A program made the translations under genes and the position numbers. This document shows, piece by piece, positions 1 to 5,079 of a DNA stretch of 5,079 nucleotides. Origin of the DNA: Phytoactinopolyspora endophytica (GTDB lineage Bacteria; Actinomycetota; Actinomycetes; Jiangellales; Jiangellaceae); NCBI RefSeq assembly GCF_004138495.1, contig NZ_ML142854.1:320286-325364 (forward strand), written 5' to 3'. The notes below the pieces were generated by a model. The model made no database searches. It saw nothing but the letters and a program-made list of their open reading frames with translations, and had not been told where the DNA came from. The stretch's first letter is position 1. The number at the start of each line of letters is the position of its first letter.

Positions 1-1647
1 TGGCGGACGCTTCGGCAGCGGATCGATCCCGATCAGCATCTCGAAGAAGATGTAGCCGACGAGCAGGAAGTGCAGGCTCATCAGCATGTGGCCGGTGTGT
101 TCGCGCATCGCGGCTTCGAACAAGCCGCTGAAGTACATGATGAACGAGCCGGATACGAACAACCCGAGCGCGACGACGGGGTGGGTCAGCACCCGTGCCA
201 CCCGGCTGTGCAACGCCGCCATGATCCATTCCCGCGGCCCCTTCGCGCCGCGCTTAGCCGGTTTCACCGCGCGCAGGGCGAGAGTGATCGGACCGCCCAT
301 GACCAGCAACATCGGGCTGACCATCATCAGTGTCATGTGCTGGACCATGTGCACAGACAGCATCGTCATGCTGTACGTCATGACACCGGACAGCTCGACG
401 AACGCGACGGTGGCGACGCCGAGCAGCCAGGCTATGGTCCGACCGACGGGCCAGCGGTCGCCTCGCTTGTACAGCTTCCACACACCCGCCAGGTACAGCA
501 CGACCGCGACGAAGCATCCGATCGAGAAGAGTGCGTCGGGGTAGGTCTCGGTGAACATGCGAGACAGGCTTGGCTCGGGCGGTATCGGATACCCGAGCAG
601 GTCCCGGACGATCGACAGGTTGACGTCCTCCGGTACTGGTGGCTCGGTGCGGCCCAAAGCCACCGCGAGGCCGATCGCGGCGGCCATCACGAGTACCTCG
701 CCGGCCGCGAGCCTGCGGAACTGCCCGGGTCGGCCCGCGTCGAGCGCTCGCAGCGTCCCCTGGCGGTGCAGGTAGCCGAAGCATCCAAGGCCGGCCAGCG
801 CTGTGGCTTTACCGAGCAGCAGCCACCCGTACTCCGTGCTGAAGAGCTCAGTCAGCGAGCTCATCCGGACCCAGGCATTCAATACGCCGCTGGCTGCGAT
901 CAGCACGAAACAGCCCAACGCGACCGACGAGTAGATGCGCGCGACGCGGGGGAGCTCGCGTCCGCGCTGCGCCGCATACCAGGACACCGCGACCAGGCCG
1001 CCCACCCAGAACGCCATAGCGACCAGGTGGATCAGGATCGACGTGGTCGCGGAGTGGTGGTAATCACCGCTGGACGAGTGGCCCACCAGCGCCGGCGGCA
1101 CCAGCGTGGCCAAGCCCAGACAGAGCAGCGCGATGCTCCCGCCATGCCCGAGGGTGAGACGTGCCGCCGGGATCATCGCCAGCGCCAGCACCACGACCGC
1201 CGCGTACGCCTGTCCCTGCGAGACACTCGCCGTGTATGAACGGAAGCCTTCACCGCCGAGTGCCTCGAGGAGAGGCTGGCCGATCAGGTCGGACAGCGTC
1301 AGGAGGTGCACGGCCGCGGCAGCCACCGCCCAGACCAGCGCCCCCCACGATGCCGCACGGAGCGCTCGAAGCGCGTCACGGCCGAGCTGGTCGCGCTCCG
1401 GCGGGAGAATCGTGGCCAGGCCCAGCAGTCCGATGGTCACCGCGGCGGATCCATCCAGGACAGCTCTGGCGATGGGGAGGCCCCATCGGGTCAGGTCGCC
1501 GGGGTCTCCCAACCCGGGGACGGCCAGCGCAGTCCCACCCCCGCCGACGAGCAGCGCGACGACGAGCGTGGCCAGGCCGGTGACGACGGCGGCAGTGCCC
1601 CACCGGCGGGTGGTAGGCGGTGGGGCCTGCGTGGATGTGGCGTTCAT
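1..1647 (-). CDS. CopD-CtaG fusion: copper transport / cytochrome c oxidase assembly membrane protein (3' end outside window)
   Basis: This frame is open from the ATG at 1647 to the window edge: 549 codons, no stop, C-terminus missing. It is a polytopic membrane protein of two fused domains. Residues 1 to about 330 hold roughly nine hydrophobic segments and include a CopD-type domain. Its mark is the stretch at 190-217, with H190, H197, H198 and H207 followed by FWVGG. Residues about 370-549 form a CtaG (caa3 oxidase assembly factor) domain, with HMVQHM at 433-438, a GGPITLAL stretch near 451-458, then H517, H520, H526 and the family-typical GIDPLPKRP at the edge. In this family CopD imports copper through the membrane and CtaG supports Cu insertion into the terminal oxidase; the fusion is common in actinobacteria, with total length around 650-700 residues. 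The start is firm: it overlaps the copC stop in an ATGA and is preceded by GGAG seven bases upstream. Function is inferred from family. Confidence 0.93.
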   Translation of the reverse strand, partial: MNATSTQAPPPTTRRWGTAAVVTGLATLVVALLVGGGGTALAVPGLGDPGDLTRWGLPIARAVLDGSAAVTIGLLGLATILPPERDQLGRDALRALRAASWGALVWAVAAAAVHLLTLSDLIGQPLLEALGGEGFRSYTASVSQGQAYAAVVVLALAMIPAARLTLGHGGSIALLCLGLATLVPPALVGHSSSGDYHHSATTSILIHLVAMAFWVGGLVAVSWYAAQRGRELPRVARIYSSVALGCFVLIAASGVLNAWVRMSSLTELFSTEYGWLLLGKATALAGLGCFGYLHRQGTLRALDAGRPGQFRRLAAGEVLVMAAAIGLAVALGRTEPPVPEDVNLSIVRDLLGYPIPPEPSLSRMFTETYPDALFSIGCFVAVVLYLAGVWKLYKRGDRWPVGRTIAWLLGVATVAFVELSGVMTYSMTMLSVHMVQHMTLMMVSPMLLVMGGPITLALRAVKPAKRGAKGPREWIMAALHSRVARVLTHPVVALGLFVSGSFIMYFSGLFEAAMREHTGHMLMSLHFLLVGYIFFEMLIGIDPLPKRPP

Positions 1648-2351
1648 CGGTGGGCTCCGTCACCCGGGCTGGTGGAGTCCATGCCGTAATCCGACGACTC
1701 TCTCAGGCGGCGACGGCTGCGTGCGGTCAGCAGCGCCAACCCAGCCAGCATGGCCACGACGATGGCCCCGCCGATGAAGACGGAGTCGTCGACCCCGTCC
1801 TCCGACGCGTCGTCGCCGGCCTGCTGGTCGGTGTCGGCGCCGACCGCTGGTTCCTGCTCCTGCTCCTGTTCAGCGTCGTCGTCGGTCGCGCCGTCGTCGC
1901 CGGCGGTCATGGTGAACTCGACGGTGCCACTCACCGGGTGACCGTCAGCGGAGACGACCCGGTAGGAGACGGTGTAGTCGCCGTCGGGTAGCTCGGAGAC
2001 ATCCTGAAGCACCGTGTTGCCGTCGATCACTGGGTCACCGGCGTGGAACCCGTCCTCGTCGGCGTCGAGCACGGCCATCTGGGTGAAGTCGGGCTGGTCT
2101 TGGACGTTCTCGTTGAAGACGAGCTCGATGGTCCCCGGCTGGTCGTCGACGGTCGCGCCGTCCTCCGGGGTGCTCGACACGAGGGAACTGTGTGCGTTCG
2201 CCGCCGGTGCCGCGAACATGAGCGACGACGCCACCACGAGCGCCGCGCCGGCGGCGGGGACCAGTCGCAGCGCCGGGGCGCCACGCACTCGCCGGTCGGG
2301 CCTGGCGCTAACCGCTCGAGGTCGCGTCCGGGTACGTCGAATCTTCAGCAT
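1644..2351 (-). CDS. copC: CopC-domain copper-binding protein, exported and anchored by a C-terminal membrane helix
   Basis: A 235-residue periplasmic/extracytoplasmic copper-binding protein. Residues 1-53 form an Arg-rich N-region, a hydrophobic core (about 30-50) and an ANA cleavage site, leaving His54 as the mature N-terminus. The CopC beta-barrel follows (54 to about 148), with the STPEDG motif at 60-65, LVFNENV at 77-83 and SADGHPVSG at 134-142. Counting from the mature His1, Asp136 and His138 become positions 83 and 85, the ligand set known for the Cu(II) site of CopC proteins. No Met-rich Cu(I) motif is present, so it looks like the Cu(II)-only type. Residues 151-189 are an Asp/Glu/Gln-rich linker, then a membrane helix (about 191-210) and an Arg-rich cytoplasmic tail. 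The gene is first in an operon with the CopD-CtaG fusion, which it overlaps by four bases. The start is supported by AGAAGGA seven bases upstream. Likely role: capture of Cu(II) outside the membrane and hand-over to CopD. Confidence 0.95.
   Translation of the reverse strand: MLKIRRTRTRPRAVSARPDRRVRGAPALRLVPAAGAALVVASSLMFAAPAANAHSSLVSSTPEDGATVDDQPGTIELVFNENVQDQPDFTQMAVLDADEDGFHAGDPVIDGNTVLQDVSELPDGDYTVSYRVVSADGHPVSGTVEFTMTAGDDGATDDDAEQEQEQEPAVGADTDQQAGDDASEDGVDDSVFIGGAIVVAMLAGLALLTARSRRRLRESSDYGMDSTSPGDGAHR
1655..1658 (-). promoter_or_regulatory. Ribosome binding site of the CopD-CtaG gene, inside the copC 3' end
   Basis: On the minus strand GGAG lies seven bases before the ATG at 1647, within the last codons of copC. 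Together with the ATGA overlap (1644-1647) this supports coupled translation of the two genes and fixes the start of the downstream gene. Confidence 0.6.
1852..1869 (-). repeat. Short hexamer tandem repeat in the copC linker
   Basis: Three near-perfect copies of tcctgc (the last is tcctgt) encode the Gln-Glu alternation in the acidic linker of CopC. Such repeats change copy number by slippage without breaking the frame, so linker length may vary between strains. No functional role is implied. Confidence 0.6.
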
Positions 2352-2358
2352 CGGTATG

Positions 2359-2365
2359 TCCTTCT
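2359..2365 (-). promoter_or_regulatory. Ribosome binding site of copC
   Basis: AGAAGGA on the minus strand, seven bases before the ATG at 2351. It is a near-consensus Shine-Dalgarno sequence and decides the copC start in favour of the long Arg-rich signal peptide. Confidence 0.75.
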
Positions 2366-2618
2366 GGTGTTGTCGTCATCTCGAAAGCCCAGCTGGGGGC
2401 CATGCAGCTCCGATGACCATCCAGAGTCGTCGTCTCAAGAGACCGGATCCGTTCCCGACCTTGGCGACGTCGCGTCCAGGCGGCGTCGCACGGCATTCCG
2501 CCGACGGGAGCCGAGCGGCGGGTCTATCTCCGCCGAGTCTCTCGTTCTACGCCTGCCAGGGTACGTCTGAGGGAACAGCGATGTATGGCCGCCGGGGGGT
2601 CGAAACCGTCCCGCGACC

Positions 2619-2640
2619 TCACCCGTCTCCCATCGGGTGA
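2619..2640 (-). terminator. Possible terminator hairpin after the small membrane protein gene
   Basis: A perfect 7-bp inverted repeat (TCACCCG / CGGGTGA, eight-base loop) begins ten bases after the TGA at 2651-2653. Position and GC-rich stem suit transcription termination, but no T-run follows on the minus strand, so this would be a tail-less actinobacterial type. It could instead be a processing or regulatory hairpin ahead of copC. Confidence 0.35.
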
Positions 2641-2650
2641 CCGCTGGTGA

Positions 2651-3196
2651 TCATCGCACCAGCGACGACGGCGGACCGCGCCACGGCACCGCGCCGCCGA
2701 CGAACGCGCCGTATGAGGTCCGGGCGCCTCTCGGCGAGGATGTGGGCGTCCACGGCGACCTGCACTGGGCCAGCGGCTGATCGAGCAGCCGGAGGACGTT
2801 GGTCAGCCGGACCGTCGTCGAGAGCGAAGCCATCGCCCACACGACGGCTTCGAGCCCGGAGAGCAGCACGGTCAGGACGGCGGCGGCCACCGCGTGTGCC
2901 ACCAGCATGGAGCTGCCGCTCACGGTCGTCGCATGGTCCTGACCTGCCATGGTGAAAAGGGCGTGCAGCGCGGGCTGAGACAGGACCAACGCGGCGCCGA
3001 TCTCGACGGGATCACGTCGGCGATCCGCAAGGGCGACGCAGGCGACGCTGAGCAGCCCTGCGGCGAAGAGAAACTCCAGGTGCATCGGCAGGCCACCACC
3101 GGCGGCGATGTGCGCACCCGAGGGCAGCAGCAGGCACGCTGCGGACATGACGAGTCCGCGGGCCACGCGCATCCGTCCTCGACCTGGCTTTCGCAC
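2651..3196 (-). CDS. Small four-helix membrane protein of unknown function, near the copC-copD unit
   Basis: A 181-residue hydrophobic protein if started at the GTG at 3196. Four likely membrane segments are seen at about 12-34, 38-57, 64-83 and 97-125, followed by a Pro/Ser/Arg-rich tail with RGPP at 173-176. Points that look conserved in style are AHIAAGGGLP (28-37) and SQPALHALF (73-81). H29, H78, H88 and H101 could bind metal, but this is speculative. It resembles unnamed actinobacterial membrane proteins that I recall near copper and oxidase assembly genes; I cannot give a function. The start is uncertain. GTG 3196 has no ribosome site but lies seven bases after a TACGCT box, which would give a leaderless mRNA. 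ATG 3172 has GAGGA only three bases upstream and would give 173 residues. The segment after about residue 143 can also be read in another frame (see findings). Confidence 0.72.
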   Translation of the reverse strand: MRKPGRGRMRVARGLVMSAACLLLPSGAHIAAGGGLPMHLEFLFAAGLLSVACVALADRRRDPVEIGAALVLSQPALHALFTMAGQDHATTVSGSSMLVAHAVAAAVLTVLLSGLEAVVWAMASLSTTVRLTNVLRLLDQPLAQCRSPWTPTSSPRGARTSYGAFVGGAVPWRGPPSSLVR

Positions 3197-3203
3197 AGCG
3201 GCC

Positions 3204-3209
3204 AGCGTA
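3204..3209 (-). promoter_or_regulatory. Possible -10 box for the small membrane protein gene
   Basis: TACGCT on the minus strand fits the actinobacterial TANNNT -10 pattern. It ends seven bases before the GTG at 3196, the spacing expected if transcription begins at or next to that codon. No good -35 box is visible. This is one short motif in GC-rich DNA, so it is only suggestive. Confidence 0.3.
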
Positions 3210-3292
3210 TGCGATGTGGTGCGCCGGAACTGATGCCGGCTCGTGATCGTTGACGAGACGATTGGGGGAATGCGGTCACAGTAGCGACGACT

Positions 3293-3298
3293 GGAGAG
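3293..3298 (+). promoter_or_regulatory. Ribosome binding site that sets the sortase start at 3301
   Basis: GGAGAG lies just before the ATG at 3301, with GGAG four bases away. The in-frame TTG at 3250 has no such site, and starting there would add 17 residues unlike a sortase N-terminus. Confidence 0.55.
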
Positions 3299-3300
3299 CG

Positions 3301-4026
3301 ATGCATCGTACGACTCAGAGGGGACGGCGGAGAGCGCAGAACACTCCGCCGAGGCGGAGTGTATCGGCGATGATCGCCGGCGGTCTGGGAGAGTTGCTGC
3401 TTACCGCGGGCGCGGTCGTCCTGCTGTTCGTGGTCTACACCCTCTGGGGCACGGGTCTGCAGACCGCGGCAGCTCAGGACGACCTGCGCGGGCAGCTGAA
3501 CTTCGGCGGGGAACAACAGGAGAGCGAAGGATCAGACGGAGGCGACGTCGGGCTCGGCGACGCCTACGGCATCATCCGGATCCCGCGCTTCGGGGACGAC
3601 TGGGAATGGGTGATCGTCCAAGGTGTCGAGGACGATGACCTGAGGAACGGCCCGGGCCACTACCTGGACAGCGCCGAACCAGGTGAGGTGGGCAACTTCG
3701 CGGTGGCGGCACATCGCGCCGGCCACGGCGAGCCGTTCGCCGGGTTCCCTGAACTGCATGCTGGGGACATCGTCGAGATCGAGACCGCCGATGGCATCTT
3801 CACGTACGAGCTCGACGACGCGCCCGACGGCGACTCCGACGGCAACAGGATCGAGATCCAGGACAGCTGGGTGGTCGACCCGGTGCCGGGCGAGCCGCGT
3901 AGCACCGAGCCTGAAGAGACGCGGATCACGCTGACCACGTGCTGGCCCCGCTGGGGATCGTCACACCGGATGTACGCGACTGGCACCCTGATCGACGAGC
4001 AACCGCGGGCGGACGCCGATACCTGA
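3301..4026 (+). CDS. Class E sortase (membrane-anchored transpeptidase)
   Basis: A 241-residue cysteine transpeptidase that would join sorting-signal proteins to the cell wall outside the membrane. A basic N-terminus (1-22) precedes one membrane helix (about 24-48). An acidic spacer rich in Glu, Asp, Gly and Gln (about 70-88) leads to the sortase barrel, starting at GIIRIPRFG (90-98). The triad is complete: His138 in AAHRAGHGEPF, Cys214 in TLTTC (210-214) and Arg223 nine residues later in SSHRMY. The N-terminal anchor, absence of a C-terminal helix and the LTTC-P pattern point to class E, the actinobacterial housekeeping-like class. Many Asp and Glu lie on the predicted outside face (for example 171-180), fitting the acidic CopC next door. 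The gene is divergent from the small membrane protein gene and convergent with the peptidase E gene. No substrate with a sorting signal is in the window, so targets are unknown. A start at TTG 3250 is possible but less likely. Confidence 0.92.
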   Translation: MHRTTQRGRRRAQNTPPRRSVSAMIAGGLGELLLTAGAVVLLFVVYTLWGTGLQTAAAQDDLRGQLNFGGEQQESEGSDGGDVGLGDAYGIIRIPRFGDDWEWVIVQGVEDDDLRNGPGHYLDSAEPGEVGNFAVAAHRAGHGEPFAGFPELHAGDIVEIETADGIFTYELDDAPDGDSDGNRIEIQDSWVVDPVPGEPRSTEPEETRITLTTCWPRWGSSHRMYATGTLIDEQPRADADT

Positions 4027-4042
4027 CCCATGGTTCCGGGTC
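4025..4042. terminator. Weak hairpin between the convergent stops of sortase and peptidase E
   Basis: GACCC and GGGTC (5-bp stem, eight-base loop) fill the space between the two stop codons, overlapping the sortase TGA by two bases. Its position suits a two-way terminator, but the stem is short and there is no T-run on either side. Confidence 0.28.
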
Positions 4043-4762
4043 TCAGACGTCGAAGCGTGGCGTCGTCTGCAGCAGGTGGCTCAGATCGGCCCCGGTGGCG
4101 ACGTCGACCGGATCGGCGCCACGGCGGAACAGCCGGGCGCCGGTCTCGATGCCTCCCAATGCCAGGCTGCCGCCGTCTCGGCGCAGCCACGTCCCTTCCC
4201 GTAGGCCGGCCACCGGTACGTCGTTCTCCTCCAGGAACTGCAGGATACGCAGCTCGCGGGTCTCGCCCATGTGGGTGTCGCCGGGCGCCGGATCAAGGTA
4301 ATGCGGGTTGATCTGGAACGGCACCAGGCCGAGGGTGTCGAAGCTGGGCGGCTGCACGATCGGCATGTCGTTGGTGGTGCGCATGCTCGGCCCGGCGACA
4401 TTGGTACCGGCGCTGGAACCGATGTAGGGCATCCCGCCCTGGACACGACTGCGGATGAGGCCGGTCAACCTGTATCTGTACAGCGCGCTGACCAGACGGA
4501 AGGTGTTGCCGCCGCCGACGAACACGGCGTCCCCGCCGCTCACCACCTCGCCAGGCTCGCCCTTGTGTGCACCGACGACGTCGACACCGAGCGGGCGTAA
4601 CGCGTCGGCCACGGTCTCGGTGTAGGCGTCATGGTCGGCCAGTGCGAACGGCACGAACACGACCGTGCCGACGCCCGTCAGGACATCGTGCAATGTCTCG
4701 CGGGCGTGTTCGAGATACCCGTAGCCGGGTGCGACTGAGTTGGACAGGAGCAGCAGTTTCAC
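4043..4762 (-). CDS. pepE: Peptidase E (alpha-aspartyl dipeptidase, family S51)
   Basis: A 239-residue cytoplasmic serine peptidase; the known family reaction is cleavage of dipeptides with N-terminal Asp. The core signatures are in order: KLLLLSNS at 2-9, GGGNTF at 83-88, GSSAGTNVAGP at 115-125 with nucleophile Ser117, TTNDMPI with Asp132, and INPHY with His154. The Ser to Asp (+15) and Ser to His (+37) spacings equal those of the Ser120/Asp135/His157 triad of enteric PepE, so it should be active. Length is close to the enteric enzyme (229). The frame is open further upstream to an ATG at 4897, but that would add 45 residues without family similarity. The GTG at 4762 has GGAGA five bases upstream and puts the family's first beta strand at the N-terminus. 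It is convergent with the sortase gene and lies about 150 bases after the DUF3152 gene; neither neighbour suggests a shared role. Confidence 0.93.
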   Translation of the reverse strand: MKLLLLSNSVAPGYGYLEHARETLHDVLTGVGTVVFVPFALADHDAYTETVADALRPLGVDVVGAHKGEPGEVVSGGDAVFVGGGNTFRLVSALYRYRLTGLIRSRVQGGMPYIGSSAGTNVAGPSMRTTNDMPIVQPPSFDTLGLVPFQINPHYLDPAPGDTHMGETRELRILQFLEENDVPVAGLREGTWLRRDGGSLALGGIETGARLFRRGADPVDVATGADLSHLLQTTPRFDV

Positions 4763-4767
4763 GGATG

Positions 4768-4772
4768 TCTCC
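4768..4772 (-). promoter_or_regulatory. Ribosome binding site that sets the pepE start at GTG 4762
   Basis: GGAGA on the minus strand, five bases before the GTG at 4762. It decides the start against the longer in-frame ATG at 4897. Confidence 0.65.
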
Positions 4773-4802
4773 AGGTGAGAGTCTTCAGAGGCCACGTCGC
4801 CT

Positions 4803-4818
4803 CGGGCGTGCGCGCCCG
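4803..4818 (-). terminator. Strong hairpin between the DUF3152 gene and pepE
   Basis: A perfect 6-bp all-GC stem (CGGGCG / CGCCCG) with a four-base loop, about 100 bases after the DUF3152 stop and about 40 bases before pepE. It may end the upstream transcript or lie in the pepE leader. No T-run follows. A second perfect stem, GCGCT / AGCGC with a three-base loop, lies upstream near 4850-4865. Nothing else was found in the interval 4763-4915. Confidence 0.3.
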
Positions 4819-4915
4819 GCACTGCTTGCGCGTGGAATCGCCGTCCGGCTCGCGCTCGAAGCGCTGCCGTAGCCGTCGGCCGGAGACCCGGGCTCATCCA
4901 GCGGCGCCGGGCGCG

Positions 4916-5079
4916 TCAGGGGTCGCGCGATGGCCAGGGGTTGGGGCGGCAGCCCTCCAACGACTTGGTCTGCTGGACCATCACCGGCGCGAGCGCACCG
5001 TCGTCGGGACAATCCACATGCCCGTGGCCGAGCCCATGGCCGACCTCGTGGTTGATCAGGTACTCGTGGTAGCTGAGCA
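4916..5079 (-). CDS. DUF3152 family protein, C-terminal part (zinc metallopeptidase-like; 5' end outside window)
   Basis: Only the last 53 codons plus the TGA (4916-4918) are inside the window; the start lies beyond 5079. The visible piece contains [11 protein letters not shown] (visible residues 10-20), a perfect HExxHxxGxxH zinc-binding signature as in metzincin proteases, then a Cys (23), PVMVQQT (31-37) that could serve as the methionine turn, and a second Cys (43) before the ending PNPWPSRDP. This tail is characteristic of the actinobacterial DUF3152 family, whose members are usually exported with an N-terminal membrane helix. Peptidase activity is inferred from the motif; the family's substrate is unknown to me. 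It is on the same strand as pepE but separated from it by about 150 bases. Confidence 0.88.
   Translation of the reverse strand, partial: LSYHEYLINHEVGHGLGHGHVDCPDDGALAPVMVQQTKSLEGCRPNPWPSRDP

Larger units (their letters stand above)
2352..2650. other. Gene-free region upstream of copC
   Basis: About 300 bases between the small membrane protein gene and copC, both on the minus strand. I find no convincing gene here: the open frames crossing it have no good ribosome site and no recognisable protein. It contains the copC ribosome site, a hairpin next to the upstream gene's stop (2619-2640), a GTCTC/GAGAC inverted repeat with a two-base spacer (2432-2443), and an imperfect TAC...GTA dyad (2548-2563). 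The copC promoter probably lies here, but no clear -35/-10 pair stands out. The length leaves room for a regulated promoter or long leader. Confidence 0.5.

Noticed and set aside
70..1239. Long plus-strand open frame of 389 codons opposite the CopD-CtaG gene.
   Set aside because: It is antisense to a clearly recognisable CopD-CtaG protein, is rich in His, Arg, Gln and Asp without any domain, and is a product of the GC-rich codon bias.
1644..1780. CopC C-terminal helix with an Arg-rich tail as a sortase sorting signal for the nearby sortase.
   Set aside because: No LPxTG or LAxTG-like pentapeptide precedes the helix; it looks like a plain membrane anchor.
2308..2496. Minus-strand 62-codon frame overlapping the copC start.
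   Set aside because: It overlaps the copC start region in another frame, shows no protein family features and has no clear ribosome site.
2014..2640. Plus-strand open frame of 208 codons spanning the copC 5' end and the intergenic region.
   Set aside because: It overlaps the copC signal peptide and barrel on the opposite strand, has no ribosome site or recognisable domain, and has low-complexity Ser/Arg/Pro composition.
2366..2650. Cobalamin or other riboswitch in the copC leader.
   Set aside because: I could not find a B12 box or other recognisable conserved riboswitch core on the minus strand; only simple hairpins are present.
3250..3255. TTGACG resembling a -35 box upstream of the sortase gene.
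   Set aside because: No TANNNT-like -10 box lies 16-18 bases downstream, so the match alone is not enough for a promoter call.
4763..4897. 45-residue N-terminal extension of peptidase E from the ATG at 4897.
   Set aside because: The extension is Ala/Arg-rich, absent from the family, and contains a strong hairpin at DNA level; the GTG at 4762 has a good ribosome site and fits the family N-terminus.

Overview
This is a high-GC window whose coding regions have strongly G/C-biased third codon positions, typical of an actinobacterium. The gene set fits that phylum: a CopD-CtaG fusion, a membrane-anchored CopC, a class E sortase, a peptidase E and a DUF3152 protein. The extracytoplasmic parts of CopC and of the sortase are unusually rich in Asp and Glu, which suggests (inference only) a salt-tolerant or halophilic actinomycete. 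I cannot name the genus.

Left part (1-2351, minus strand): a two-gene copper unit. copC (2351 to 1644) encodes an exported, C-terminally anchored CopC-domain protein. It overlaps by an ATGA the start of a large polytopic membrane protein (1647 to beyond position 1) that joins a CopD domain to a CtaG (caa3-type oxidase assembly) domain. CopC would bind Cu(II) outside the membrane, CopD would move copper across it, and CtaG would help metallate cytochrome c oxidase.

Middle (2352-3300): a gene-free stretch of about 300 bases upstream of copC, holding a hairpin, a few weak inverted repeats and probably the copC promoter. Next comes a small four-helix membrane protein on the minus strand (3196 to 2651). 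It is of unknown function, but its position suggests it belongs to the same copper/oxidase neighbourhood. A short divergent intergenic region then separates it from the sortase.

Right part (3301-5079): a class E sortase on the plus strand (3301-4026) with an intact His/Cys/Arg triad and no sortase substrate in the window. It converges, with only 16 bases between the stops, on a peptidase E (dipeptidase E, family S51) gene on the minus strand (4762 to 4043) that has a complete Ser/Asp/His triad. The window ends in the last 53 codons of a DUF3152 protein (minus strand) carrying a full metzincin-type HExxHxxGxxH zinc motif. These three genes appear functionally independent of the copper unit. 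I saw no RNA genes, insertion sequences, CRISPR arrays or clear prophage signs, and no strong case for a wholly new system. The points most worth a second look are the copper module with its unknown membrane partner, the metzincin signature in the DUF3152 protein, and two start-site or reading-frame ambiguities.
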